Shown in pieces: positions 43,110-52,520 of a DNA stretch of 64,000 nucleotides. The stretch covers positions 124,001 to 188,000 of the forward strand of contig JANQEE010000045.1 in NCBI GenBank assembly GCA_028278525.1, given 5' to 3'. The DNA is from Minwuiaceae bacterium. Its GTDB lineage: Bacteria; Pseudomonadota; Alphaproteobacteria; Minwuiales; Minwuiaceae. Under the pieces are notes generated by a model. That model was not told where the DNA came from. It saw only the letters and a program-made list of their open reading frames with translations, and did not search any database. Position 1 is the stretch's first letter. Every line of letters begins with the position of its first letter. The position numbers and the translations under genes were made by a program.

Positions 43110-43820
43110 TCATTCCGACGATGCGGTCAGTCTTTCCTGATCGATGACGTCGTGGAGGGCGCGCACTTCGTTGATCACGGCCATGTCGCGCTTGATGTGG
43201 ACGCCGTATTTGCGGAGGCGCTGAAAAACGCGCGAGAGACTCTCCGCCTTCATGCCGAGTTTGCTGGCGATCAGGACTTTTTCATACGGCAGGCGCACCG
43301 TGCAGGCGCCGCTGGCCACCGGACTCTGCGCGATCAAAAACTCGGCGACGCGCTGAATCCCGGACAAACCCTTCATCTGCTCGATTTCGTCCACCAGACG
43401 GCGCACATGGCGCGATACCGACGCCAACATGACCAGCGCCACCTGAGGGTTGCGGGAAATGCTGGACACGATGCGATCGATCGGGATCTCCGCGAGGCGA
43501 ACGTCCGTCACCGCCTCCGCGTAAGCCGGATAATTGTCCCGCGCGAGAGCGGCGATCTCGGCGAAGCTCTGACCGCGGGTGAAGATGCCGATTACGGCCT
43601 CCTCCCCCGCCGCGGTCGTACGGAACACCTTTACCCAGCCCTCGACCACGATGAAGAACCGGCGGGCCGGGTCGTCCTGCTGAAAAATGGTCGTGCCGCG
43701 CGGGACCGACAGCCCGCGAATACCTTTGGCTATATCCGAGTAGAATTCGTCGGGAATGCCGTTGAATAACGGGCTCTTGCGGACGAATGCCTCAAGACCC
43801 TCGTCGGATTCCTGTCCCAT
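43110..43820 (-). CDS. Crp/Fnr-family regulator (DNR/NNR-like)
   Basis: A 236-residue regulator with a cyclic-nucleotide-binding fold (about 15-130, GTTIFQQDDPARRFFIVVEGWVKVF) and a C-terminal winged helix (LPYEKVLIASKLGMKAESLSRVFQRLRKYGVHI). It lacks the N-terminal cysteine cluster of oxygen-sensing Fnr, which fits the NO-sensing, haem-using DNR/NNR subgroup. It diverges from nosR across a TTGAC-N4-GTCAA box. Likely activates N2O reduction under low oxygen with nitrogen oxides; the ligand is inferred. Confidence 0.9.
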   Translation of the reverse strand: MGQESDEGLEAFVRKSPLFNGIPDEFYSDIAKGIRGLSVPRGTTIFQQDDPARRFFIVVEGWVKVFRTTAAGEEAVIGIFTRGQSFAEIAALARDNYPAYAEAVTDVRLAEIPIDRIVSSISRNPQVALVMLASVSRHVRRLVDEIEQMKGLSGIQRVAEFLIAQSPVASGACTVRLPYEKVLIASKLGMKAESLSRVFQRLRKYGVHIKRDMAVINEVRALHDVIDQERLTASSE

Positions 43821-43883
43821 GGACGTCGCGATCCCTCACGCTGTGCTCGGCCCGCGGCCGTCTTGCGCGATTCTCCCAACCAC

Positions 43884-43897
43884 TTGACAGAAGTCAA
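43884..43897 (+). promoter_or_regulatory. FNR/DNR-type box before nosR
   Basis: TTGACAGAAGTCAA is a perfect inverted repeat, TTGAC-N4-GTCAA, close to the FNR/DNR consensus TTGAT-N4-ATCAA. It is centred 45 bases before the nosR GTG and 81 before the alternative ATG at 43972. If it acts as a class II site (-41.5), transcription would begin near 43932, which would favour the later ATG. Confidence 0.8.
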
Positions 43898-43935
43898 ATA
43901 CCCAGAATGCCGAGTTTGGGACAGTAGGAGCAACA

Positions 43936-46161
43936 GTGACCGACTTTAACAGCCCTTTAGAACGGCTGCACATGGTCCGAATATTTCTTTTGTTCGTTTT
44001 CATAGCCGCCGCCGTGGCCCCGGGTGCGGCCGGCGCGGCCGCGGATCAAGGCGCGCTGCTGCGCAAATTCCTGCGCAAGCTGGCGCCGGCGGACATGAAT
44101 CCGAATGCCGACCGGTACGGCCGCATACGCACCGACATTCCCGCGATACCGCTGCTGAGCAAGGGCGAGACGGTCGGATGGGCCTTTCTCACCTCCGATT
44201 TCGTGTCGACGACGGGCTATTCGGGCAAACCGATCCATGTGGTCGTCGCGGTCGACCGGGACGCCATGATCACCGGCGTCCGCCTGGTGGAGCACGCGGA
44301 ACCGATCGTCCTGATCGGCATCCCCGACAGCAAGATCAAGGCCCTGACCGAGCGTTACAAAGGGCTGGACCTGAAGGTCGAGGCCGAAGCCGGCGGGTCC
44401 GGCCACGACCTGGAGATCATATCCGGCGCGACGGTGACGATTATCGTGATCGACGATTCGATCGTCCGCGCCGGCCTGAAAGTCGCCCGCGCCTTAGGGC
44501 TCGGCGGACTGGCGCCGCCCGTCGCGACCGGGCCGGTCTACGAACTGAACACCGATGATCGCGAGGTTCGGACCTGGGCGGCGTTGAGCGCCGACGGTTC
44601 GGTCGGGCGGCTGACCCTGGATATCGGCCAGATCAACCAGGCCTTCCGCGACAGCGGCGACGCCAAGGCGGCCGCGCGGCCCGAACCCGGCGACGACTCC
44701 GAGACGTTCATCGACCTGCAGGCGGCGCTGGTCAGCGTGCCGGCGATCGGCTTAAGCCTGCTGGGGCCGGCCGAATACGGAAACCTGCAAAACAATCTGG
44801 CCGACGGCGACCATGCGATCCTGGTTGCCGGGCGCGGCCGCTATTCGTTCAAGGGGTCCGGCTATGTGCGCGGCGGCCTGTTCGACCGGATCCAGGTGAT
44901 CCAGGGCGATACCAGCTTCCGGTTTCGCGATAAACAGCACCGACGACTGGGCCAGATCGCCGCGGCGGGCGCGCCGAGCTTTACCGAACTGGACCTGTTC
45001 ACGATCCCCGCCGGTTCCGGGTTCGACCCGACCAAGCCCTGGCGGCTGCAGCTTCTGACGCAGCGGGCCATCGGAGCGATCAAGAAGTCCTTCCTTACCT
45101 TCGATCTGGCCTACCGATTGCCGCAATCCTACCTGCGCGACGTCGCGCCGGCGGCCGGTGCGAACGTCCCCGCCGCCCTGATCGCGGATGACGAAGCGGC
45201 GGCGAAGACGGCGCTCTGGCAGCGGATCTGGCGGGACCGCGCAGTCGAGATCGTCATCCTGGTGACGGCGCTTGGCGTGCTGACGATCCTGTTCTTCTTC
45301 CAACTGCCGCTGACCCGCAACGAAACCGCCGTGTTCTGGTTCCGCATCGGTTTCCTGACCTTCACGCTGGTCTGGCTCGGCTGGTACGCCAACGCGCAAC
45401 TTTCGGTGGTCAACGTGCTGGCGGTAACCAACGCGGTCGCGACCGACTTCAGCTGGGACGCGTTCCTGATCGACCCGCTGGTCTTCATCCTCTGGTTCAG
45501 CCTGGCGGCGTCGCTGATCTTTTGGGGACGCGGCGTGTTCTGCGGCTGGCTCTGCCCGTTCGGCGCGCTGCAGGAACTGCTGAACAGGATCGCCAAGCTC
45601 TGCCGCATCCCGCAATGGACAGTGCCCTGGCCGCTGCACGAACGGCTCTGGCCGATCAAATACATGCTGTTCCTCGGCCTGTTCGGGCTGTCGCTCTATT
45701 CGCTGCCGCTGGCCGAGCGCTTCGCCGAGGTCGAGCCGTTCAAGACAGCGATCATCCTGAAATTCCAGCGCGCCTGGCCGTTCGTCGCCTTCGCCGTCGC
45801 GCTGCTGATCGTCGGATTGTTCGTCGAACGGTTCTATTGCCGCTATCTCTGCCCGCTGGGCGCGGCGCTGGCGATCCCGGCCAAGATCCGGGTGTTCGAA
45901 TGGCTCAACCGCTACCGGGAATGCGGCAACCCGTGCCAACGCTGCGCCCAGGAATGCATGGTCCAGGCAATCCACCCGGACGGTCATATCAGCCCGAACG
46001 AGTGCCTCTACTGCATGCATTGCCAGGTGCTCTATCAGGACGATCAGAAATGCCCCGTCTGCATCAAGAAGCGGAAACGCTACGAGGCGTTCCTCAAGAG
46101 TCCGCCGCCCGGAAGCCGTGGGGCGACGGAAGCCAAGCCGACAGTTTCATCGCCATCATGA
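43936..46161 (+). CDS. nosR: NosR, membrane flavo-iron-sulfur protein for N2O reductase
   Basis: Electron-delivery protein needed for N2O reductase activity, 741 residues. A periplasmic FMN-binding domain (about 70-200) is followed by several spans and NapH-like cysteine motifs [11 protein letters not shown] and [12 protein letters not shown] ferredoxin end ([12 protein letters not shown], then CLYCMHCQ) follows. GTG 43936 has AGGAG five bases upstream. ATG 43972 begins a cleaner signal peptide ([19 protein letters not shown]), so the start is uncertain. First gene of nosRZDFYLX, divergent from the Crp/Fnr regulator. Confidence 0.95.
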   Translation: MTDFNSPLERLHMVRIFLLFVFIAAAVAPGAAGAAADQGALLRKFLRKLAPADMNPNADRYGRIRTDIPAIPLLSKGETVGWAFLTSDFVSTTGYSGKPIHVVVAVDRDAMITGVRLVEHAEPIVLIGIPDSKIKALTERYKGLDLKVEAEAGGSGHDLEIISGATVTIIVIDDSIVRAGLKVARALGLGGLAPPVATGPVYELNTDDREVRTWAALSADGSVGRLTLDIGQINQAFRDSGDAKAAARPEPGDDSETFIDLQAALVSVPAIGLSLLGPAEYGNLQNNLADGDHAILVAGRGRYSFKGSGYVRGGLFDRIQVIQGDTSFRFRDKQHRRLGQIAAAGAPSFTELDLFTIPAGSGFDPTKPWRLQLLTQRAIGAIKKSFLTFDLAYRLPQSYLRDVAPAAGANVPAALIADDEAAAKTALWQRIWRDRAVEIVILVTALGVLTILFFFQLPLTRNETAVFWFRIGFLTFTLVWLGWYANAQLSVVNVLAVTNAVATDFSWDAFLIDPLVFILWFSLAASLIFWGRGVFCGWLCPFGALQELLNRIAKLCRIPQWTVPWPLHERLWPIKYMLFLGLFGLSLYSLPLAERFAEVEPFKTAIILKFQRAWPFVAFAVALLIVGLFVERFYCRYLCPLGAALAIPAKIRVFEWLNRYRECGNPCQRCAQECMVQAIHPDGHISPNECLYCMHCQVLYQDDQKCPVCIKKRKRYEAFLKSPPPGSRGATEAKPTVSSPS

Positions 46162-46192
46162 TCAATATGGAAATCATACGAGGGAGAAGGAC

Positions 46193-48142
46193 ATGACCGA
46201 CAAGACACCCAAGCCGAAGCAAGCGGACGACGACTTCGCGGTGACGAGACGCGGCATGCTGGGCGGAACCGCGACCACCGTCCTGGCAGCCGGCACCGGC
46301 GCGATCGGCGGCGCGGCGACCATGATCGGCGCCGGCGCCGTGCAACCGGCCAAGGCGCAGGGCCGCGGCCAGAAATACGCGTTGGATCCGGGCGAGCTGG
46401 ACGAATATTACGGCTTCTGGTCGAGCGGCCAGTCGGGCGAGCTTCGCATCATGGGCATGCCGTCGATGCGCGAACTGATGCGCGTGCCGGTGTTCAACCG
46501 CTGCAGTGCGACCGGCTGGGGCCAGACCAACGAAAGCCTGAAGGTAATGACCGACGGCCTGCTGCCGGAGACCAAAGCCTATCTGGCGGCGCACGGCATG
46601 CAGACCTACGAGAACGGCGACCTGCACCACCCGCATATGTCGTTCACTGACGGCACCTACGACGGCCGCTATCTGTACATGAACGACAAGGCGAACACGC
46701 GGGTCGCCCGGGTGCGCTGCGACGTGATGAAGTGCGACAAGATCATCGAGATCCCGAACGCCAGCGACATCCACGGGCTCAGGCCGCAAAAGTTCCCGCG
46801 CACCGGCTACGTCTTCGCCAACGGCGAACACCGCATTCCGCTGCCGAACGACGGCATGGTGCTGGACAAGCCGGACCAGTATGTCGCGATCTTCACGGCC
46901 ATCGACGGCGACACGATGGAAGTCGCCTGGCAGGTGATCGTCGACGGCAACCTGGACAATTGCGACGCCGACTACCAGGGCAAGTACGCCGTCTCGACCT
47001 GCTACAATTCCGAGGAAGGCATCAACCTGGCGGAGATGACGTCGAGCGAAACCGACTGGGCGGTGATCTTCAATATCAAGCGGATCGAGGACGGCGTCGC
47101 CAAGGGCGACTTCACCCGGCATAACGGCGTGCCGGTGCTGGACGGCCGCAAGGGCTCCCCCTACACCGCCTACGTGCCGGTGCCGAACAGCCCGCACGGC
47201 TGCAACACCGCGCCAGACGGCAAGCATATCGTGATCAACGGCAAGCTGTCGCCGACGGTCACGGTGCTGGACGTCACCAAGATCGACGCACTGTTCGAAA
47301 GCGGCGCCGACCCACGCTCCTGCGTCGTCGCCGAACCGGAACTGGGTCTGGGGCCCCTGCACACCGCGTTCGACGGCAAGGGCAACTGCTACACCACCCT
47401 GTTCCTGGACAGCCAGATGGCCAAATGGAACATGGAAAAAGCGATCCGCCGGTATAACGGTGAGGATGTCGATCCGATCATCGCCAAGACGGACGTGCAC
47501 TACCAGCCGGGCCACAACCATTCGTCGATGGGCGAGACCAAGGACGCCGACGGCAAGTGGCTGGTGTCGCTGAACAAGTTCTCCAAGGACCGCTACCTCA
47601 ATGTGGGTCCGCTGAAGCCGGAGAACGAGCAACTGATCGACATCTCGCTCGACCCGCCGAAGGTGGTGCATGACGGGCCGACCTTCGCGGAGCCACACGA
47701 CTGCATCATCGTGCATCGGTCCAAGGTGTCACCCGCGTCGATCTGGCAACGCGACGATCCGATGTGGGAGGAAGCAAGGCGCCAAGCCGCGGCCGACGGC
47801 GTGGAACTGGAGGACGGCGCGGACGAACCGATCCGCGACGGCAACAAGGTGCGCGTCTACATGTACTCGGTGGCGCCCAACTTCTCGATGGAGAAATTCA
47901 CGGTGAAGCAGGGCGACGAGGTGACGATCTACGTGACCAACATCGACGACGTGGACGACCTGACGCACGGCTTCACGCTGGGCAATCACGGCATCGCGTT
48001 CGAGGTGGGACCGCAGGCGACCGCGTCCGTGACGTTCACCGCCGACCGGCCGGGCGTGCACTGGTTCTATTGCCAGTGGTTCTGCCACGCGCTGCATATG
48101 GAGATGCGCGGCCGAATGATCGTAGAGCCGCGGTCGAGCTGA
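46193..48142 (+). CDS. nosZ: Nitrous oxide reductase, clade I (TAT-exported)
   Basis: Reduces N2O to N2 in the periplasm, 649 residues. A twin-arginine signal ([17 protein letters not shown]) marks clade I. The N-terminal seven-bladed propeller carries the CuZ histidines, e.g. [12 protein letters not shown] and HGCNTAP. The C-terminal cupredoxin has the CuA motif [12 protein letters not shown]. The start at 46193 follows AGGGAGAAGG; the open frame upstream overlaps nosR. Second gene of the nos operon. Confidence 0.97.
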   Translation: MTDKTPKPKQADDDFAVTRRGMLGGTATTVLAAGTGAIGGAATMIGAGAVQPAKAQGRGQKYALDPGELDEYYGFWSSGQSGELRIMGMPSMRELMRVPVFNRCSATGWGQTNESLKVMTDGLLPETKAYLAAHGMQTYENGDLHHPHMSFTDGTYDGRYLYMNDKANTRVARVRCDVMKCDKIIEIPNASDIHGLRPQKFPRTGYVFANGEHRIPLPNDGMVLDKPDQYVAIFTAIDGDTMEVAWQVIVDGNLDNCDADYQGKYAVSTCYNSEEGINLAEMTSSETDWAVIFNIKRIEDGVAKGDFTRHNGVPVLDGRKGSPYTAYVPVPNSPHGCNTAPDGKHIVINGKLSPTVTVLDVTKIDALFESGADPRSCVVAEPELGLGPLHTAFDGKGNCYTTLFLDSQMAKWNMEKAIRRYNGEDVDPIIAKTDVHYQPGHNHSSMGETKDADGKWLVSLNKFSKDRYLNVGPLKPENEQLIDISLDPPKVVHDGPTFAEPHDCIIVHRSKVSPASIWQRDDPMWEEARRQAAADGVELEDGADEPIRDGNKVRVYMYSVAPNFSMEKFTVKQGDEVTIYVTNIDDVDDLTHGFTLGNHGIAFEVGPQATASVTFTADRPGVHWFYCQWFCHALHMEMRGRMIVEPRSS

Positions 48143-48144
48143 CG

Positions 48145-49398
48145 ATGACGCGTGTCCGGGCAATCGTCGGCCTTGCGGCCCTGTTCTGCGCGGTGGCGGT
48201 CCCCGCCGCCGCGCGGGACCGGACCGTGGCGGCCGGCTCGGGCGCGCTTCAGTCGGTGCTGGAGCAAGCCGGGCCGGGCGATGTTATCCGGCTTGGGCCC
48301 GGCGACCATAAGGGGCCGGTCGTACTGACGCAGCCGGTCCAACTGATCGGGGAGCCGGGCGCGCGGCTTGTGGGAACGGGCGACGGCACAGTGATCACCA
48401 TCACCGGGGCGGACGTGACCGTCTCCGGGCTCGAAGTGGTCGGGTCCGGGTCGTCGCACCAGACGCTGGATTCCGGGATCAAGGCGACGAAGACAGCGAC
48501 CAATGCAAGAATCCTGGACAACCGGCTGGAGGGCAACCTGGTCGGCATCGACGTGCATGGCGCGACCGATACGGTGGTGCGCGGCAACGTCATCGTCGGG
48601 CGGCGCGACCACCGGGTGAACGACCGGGGCAACGGCATCTATATCTGGAACGCGCCGGGCACCGTGGTGGAAGGCAACAGTGTCCGCTACGGACGCGACG
48701 GCATCTTCGTCAATACCAGCCGGGACAACATCTTCCGCGGCAACCGGTTCGAAGACCTGCGTTTCGCCGTCCATTACATGTACACCAACAACAGCGAGGT
48801 CTCCGGCAACGTCTCGCTGAACAACCATATCGGCTATGCGCTGATGTATTCGACCGACCTGATCGTGCGGGGCAACCGGTCGCTCGGCGACCGCGATCAC
48901 GGGATCATGCTGAACTACGCCAACCGGGCGACGGTCGAGGGCAATCTGGTCCGCCGCGGGGCTAAGAAATGCCTGTTCATGTACAACGCCAACAAGAACC
49001 GGATCGCCGGCAACCGGTTCGAGGCCTGCGAGATCGGCGTGCATTTCACGGCGGGATCGGAGCGGAACGCCATCACCGGCAATGCCTTCATCGGCAACCG
49101 GACCCAGGTGAAATATGTCGGCTCCCGCTGGCTGGACTGGAGCGCGGACGGCCGAGGTAACTACTGGAGCGACCACGCCGCGTTCGACATCGACGGCGAC
49201 GGCCTGGCCGACCTGCCTTACCGGCCGAACGACCTGATGGACCATATCCTGTGGACGCAGCCGGCGGCACGCCTGCTGCTCGGCAGCCCGGCAGTGCAGT
49301 TGATCCGCTGGTCGCAGTCGGCGTTTCCAGCGTTGCTGCCCGGCGGTGTCGTCGACAGCAAACCGCTGATGAAGCCGGTTGAGGATGGCGGCGCATGA
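48145..49398 (+). CDS. nosD: NosD, periplasmic copper/sulfur maturation factor
   Basis: Beta-helix periplasmic protein that, with the NosFY transporter, supplies sulfur for the CuZ cluster. A signal peptide (LAALFCAVAVPAAA) is followed by parallel-helix repeats (NRLEGNLVGIDVHG, NIFRGNRFEDLRF, and others). 417 residues from ATG 48145, two bases after the nosZ stop; the open frame upstream is shadowed by nosZ. Its end overlaps the nosF ATG by four bases. Confidence 0.94.
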   Translation: MTRVRAIVGLAALFCAVAVPAAARDRTVAAGSGALQSVLEQAGPGDVIRLGPGDHKGPVVLTQPVQLIGEPGARLVGTGDGTVITITGADVTVSGLEVVGSGSSHQTLDSGIKATKTATNARILDNRLEGNLVGIDVHGATDTVVRGNVIVGRRDHRVNDRGNGIYIWNAPGTVVEGNSVRYGRDGIFVNTSRDNIFRGNRFEDLRFAVHYMYTNNSEVSGNVSLNNHIGYALMYSTDLIVRGNRSLGDRDHGIMLNYANRATVEGNLVRRGAKKCLFMYNANKNRIAGNRFEACEIGVHFTAGSERNAITGNAFIGNRTQVKYVGSRWLDWSADGRGNYWSDHAAFDIDGDGLADLPYRPNDLMDHILWTQPAARLLLGSPAVQLIRWSQSAFPALLPGGVVDSKPLMKPVEDGGA

Positions 49399-50297
49399 CC
49401 GGTCCGGCCATCACGATTGACGCGGTGACCAAGCGCTATGGGAAGCATATGGCGCTGGACGGCGTCACGATGAACGTCGCGGCGGGCGAACGGCTGGCGC
49501 TGCTCGGCCATAACGGCGCCGGCAAGACGACGTTGTTGAAACTAGTGCTAGGCCTGACGGCAGCGGGCAATGGGGAGATCGAGGTCTTGGGCCAGAGGCC
49601 GGGCATGGATGCCGTGAGACGGCACTGCGCCTACCTGCCGGAAAACGTAGCGTTCCATGAGTCGCTGACCGGACTCGAACAGCTTGCGCTGTTCCTGCGG
49701 CTGAAGGGCGGGTCGGCGCGCGAGGCGCCGGCTCTGCTCGACCGGGTCGGTCTTAGCGATGCGATGGACCGGCGAATCGGCGCCTATTCGAAAGGCATGC
49801 GGCAGCGGCTGGGCCTGGCCCAGATCCTGATCGGCACGCCGCGTATCGTCATCCTGGATGAGCCCACCAGCGGCCTGGACCCGCTGTCGCGCGAGATGTT
49901 CTACGCGATGACGGCCGAACTGGCGGAGACGGGCGCGGCCGTGGTGCTGTCGTCGCATGCGCTGACTGAACTGGAGGCGCGCACCGACCGGATCGTGATC
50001 CTGCGGCGGGGACAGGTCGCGGCGAACGGCCGCCTGTCAGCATTGCGGGCGGGCGCGGGCCTGCCCATCCGGGTGCGCGTCGAGACCAAACCGGACGCGG
50101 CGGACGACGTCGCGCGGCAGGTCGGCGGGAGGCGGGTCAACGGATGCGCCGTTGAATTGGTCTGCGATGCGGATCAGAAGGTGCGGCGTATTGCCGACGT
50201 GGCGGCGCTGGGCACGGCCATCGAAGACATCGATGTCGTCCCGCCGAGCCTGGAAGACGTCTATCGGCATTACAGCAGGTCGGAGGGGGAGCGATGA
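49395..50297 (+). CDS. nosF: NosF, ATPase of the nos ABC transporter
   Basis: Cytoplasmic ATPase for the NosDFY transporter, 300 residues. Walker A is GHNGAGKTTL near 42-51, signature YSKGMRQRLGLAQ, Walker B RIVILDEPTSGLD. It overlaps nosD and nosY by four bases each. The tail after the ATPase domain is typical of NosF. Confidence 0.95.
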   Translation: MTGPAITIDAVTKRYGKHMALDGVTMNVAAGERLALLGHNGAGKTTLLKLVLGLTAAGNGEIEVLGQRPGMDAVRRHCAYLPENVAFHESLTGLEQLALFLRLKGGSAREAPALLDRVGLSDAMDRRIGAYSKGMRQRLGLAQILIGTPRIVILDEPTSGLDPLSREMFYAMTAELAETGAAVVLSSHALTELEARTDRIVILRRGQVAANGRLSALRAGAGLPIRVRVETKPDAADDVARQVGGRRVNGCAVELVCDADQKVRRIADVAALGTAIEDIDVVPPSLEDVYRHYSRSEGER

Positions 50298-51118
50298 CCC
50301 GGCGCATCCTCGCCATCATGGCAAGCGACATGCGGATCGCAATGCGCAACCGCTGGGTCCTCACCGCGACCCTGCTGATGACCGGTTTCGGCCTGATCCT
50401 GGCGTTCGCCGGGTCGGCGCCGGCCGGGACGCTGGGCGTCGACCGCCTGACGGCGACAATCTCCAGCCTTGCCACGCTCTCGGTCTACCTGGTGCCGCTG
50501 ATCGCCTTGCTGCTGTCCTACGACTCCATCGCCGGCGAGACCGAACGGGGCACCCTGCCGCTGCTGCTGACCTATCCGGTCGCGCGGTGGGAGGTGCTGG
50601 CCGCGAAATTCGGCGCCCAGCTTTTCGTGCTGGCGGCGGCGGTGGTCGTCGGGTTCGGGGTGACCGCAGCGGCCGTCGCGGTGACCGGTGGAGTCTCCGA
50701 GCAAAGCCTCATCCACTTGTCGAGACTGACCTGGAGCGCCGTTGTGCTGGGCGCCGCCTTCCTGGCCGTCGGCAATTGCCTGAGCGCCATGGTGCGCCAG
50801 CCGGGCACGGCCGCCAGTCTGGCCGTCGCCGTCTGGGTGATCGCCGTGGTGATGTTCGACGTGATCCTGCTGGGCGCGGTGGTTGCCGACGACGGCGGAG
50901 CGTTCACCAAGACGGTGTTTCCGTGGCTGCTGGCGATCAGCCCGACCGACGCGTTCCGGCTGTTCAACCTGGCGGCGCTGGAATCCGGAGCGGCGGGACT
51001 GGGGCTCGCCACCACGACCCATGCCCTGCCCGCTCTCGCACCGCTGCTGTCGCTGCTCGCCTGGCCGTTGGCATTGCTGGCCGTCACGGCGGCAATCTTC
51101 CGGAGGCTCGAACCATGA
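50294..51118 (+). CDS. nosY: NosY, permease of the nos ABC transporter
   Basis: Integral-membrane subunit of the NosDFY complex, 274 residues with about six spans (e.g. LSVYLVPLIALLLSYDSI; FGAQLFVLAAAVVVGFGV). The SPTDAFRLFNLAALES segment is typical of NosY and related ABC-2 permeases. Translationally coupled to nosF and nosL by four-base overlaps. Confidence 0.93.
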   Translation: MTRRILAIMASDMRIAMRNRWVLTATLLMTGFGLILAFAGSAPAGTLGVDRLTATISSLATLSVYLVPLIALLLSYDSIAGETERGTLPLLLTYPVARWEVLAAKFGAQLFVLAAAVVVGFGVTAAAVAVTGGVSEQSLIHLSRLTWSAVVLGAAFLAVGNCLSAMVRQPGTAASLAVAVWVIAVVMFDVILLGAVVADDGGAFTKTVFPWLLAISPTDAFRLFNLAALESGAAGLGLATTTHALPALAPLLSLLAWPLALLAVTAAIFRRLEP

Positions 51119-51645
51119 AACCGTTCGTCCTTGTCTGTGCGGCAATCGCCCTTCTGGCGGGTTGTCAGGAGCAAGAGGCCGCGACGGTCCCGGGCCCGAT
51201 TTCGCTGACCCGCGAAGCCGCCGGCCATTACTGCCAGATGACGGTGCTGGACCATCCCGGGCCGAAAGCGCAGGTGCATATGGCGGGGTACGTCTACCCG
51301 CTTTGGTTCTCCCAGGTGCGGGACGCGTTCGCTTTCGACCGGATGCCGGAGGAGATCGCCGAGGTCACGGTGATCTATGTGAACGACATGGGCGCGGCGG
51401 CGGCGGAGTGGGACGCGCCGGGCGCGGACAACTGGATTCCGGCCAAGGCCGCGTTCTACGTCGTCGGCAGCGACAGGCGCGGCGGCATGGGCGCGCCGGA
51501 ACTGGTGCCGTTCGCCGAGCGGGCCGCCGCATCGGCGTTCGCCGAACGGCACGGCGGCACGGTGATCGGCTATGCGGATATCGAAGACCCGATGGTGCTG
51601 GCGCCTATCGACGTGACACCACTTCAACCGGGGTCACACGGATGA
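51115..51645 (+). CDS. nosL: NosL, copper-binding lipoprotein
   Basis: Outer-membrane or periplasmic lipoprotein that delivers copper to NosZ, 176 residues. The lipobox LLAGC puts the lipidated Cys at about 17. The conserved copper motif CQM in HYCQMTVLDHPG follows. Its start overlaps the nosY stop and its stop overlaps the nosX start, each by four bases. Confidence 0.93.
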   Translation: MKPFVLVCAAIALLAGCQEQEAATVPGPISLTREAAGHYCQMTVLDHPGPKAQVHMAGYVYPLWFSQVRDAFAFDRMPEEIAEVTVIYVNDMGAAAAEWDAPGADNWIPAKAAFYVVGSDRRGGMGAPELVPFAERAAASAFAERHGGTVIGYADIEDPMVLAPIDVTPLQPGSHG

Positions 51646-52520
51646 CCGGGCTGACGCGGCGGCGGTTCATCGCGATATCGGCGGCGTCGCTGGCCGGCGG
51701 CATCTCCGCGGCCGGCGCCGCAAAGTCAACGGTCTGGCGCGGCATCGCGCTGGGCGCCGAAGCGGAGATCCGGCTGGATACCGGCGATCCGGCGGGAGCG
51801 CGGGCGGTCATCGATTCCTGCCGGTTGGAAATCGCGCGGCTGGAAAAGCTGTTCAGCCTGTATCGCACCGATAGCGCCATCGCGCGGCTGAACCGCGACG
51901 GCGCCGTCGACAATCCGGACCCGGATTTCCTGGCGTTGCTGTCGCTGGCGCGGTCGGTTCACCGCAATACGGGCGGCCTGTTCGATCCGACCGTGCAGCC
52001 GGTCTGGTCGGCCTATGCCGAACGCCGCCCGGTGCAAGGACATATCGGCTTCGATGCCGTCTCGATCGCGCGCGACAGGGTGGCCTTCGACCGGCCGGGC
52101 ATGGCGATCACACTGAACGGCATCGCCCAGGGATTCATCACCGACCGGGTGGCCAGCCTGCTGCGCGGGCGCGGCCTGCGGCATGTGCTGGTCGATATGG
52201 GCGAACTGCGCGCGCTGGACGGCCGCCGGGACGGCAGCGGCTGGCCGGTGCGGATCGCCGGTTCCCCGGCCAAGACCATTCGATTGCGGGATCGGGCGCT
52301 GGCGACCTCCGCACCGCTCGGCACCACGTTCGACCAGGCGGGCCGGCTCGGCCATATCATCGATCCGCGAACCGGGCGGCCAATGACCGGCGGGCGCGCG
52401 GTAACGGTGGAGGCGAAGACGGCCGCCATTGCCGATGCACTATCGACGGCTTTCTGTCTGATGCCCGAGCCGGCGAGCCGGCAGGCGCTGCGCCGCTACC
52501 CGGACGCCCGGCTGGTTTAG
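51642..52520 (+). CDS. nosX: NosX, ApbE-like FAD:protein FMN transferase
   Basis: Attaches FMN to NosR so that electrons can reach NosZ. The 292-residue ApbE-family protein has a TAT-like start (LTRRRFIAISAAS), LFSLYRTDSAIARLNR, the substrate segment SAYAERRP, and the metal/FAD-binding segments ITLNGIAQGFITDRVA and IDPRTGRPM. Last gene of the operon, with a four-base convergent overlap on the reductase gene. Confidence 0.93.
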   Translation: MTGLTRRRFIAISAASLAGGISAAGAAKSTVWRGIALGAEAEIRLDTGDPAGARAVIDSCRLEIARLEKLFSLYRTDSAIARLNRDGAVDNPDPDFLALLSLARSVHRNTGGLFDPTVQPVWSAYAERRPVQGHIGFDAVSIARDRVAFDRPGMAITLNGIAQGFITDRVASLLRGRGLRHVLVDMGELRALDGRRDGSGWPVRIAGSPAKTIRLRDRALATSAPLGTTFDQAGRLGHIIDPRTGRPMTGGRAVTVEAKTAAIADALSTAFCLMPEPASRQALRRYPDARLV

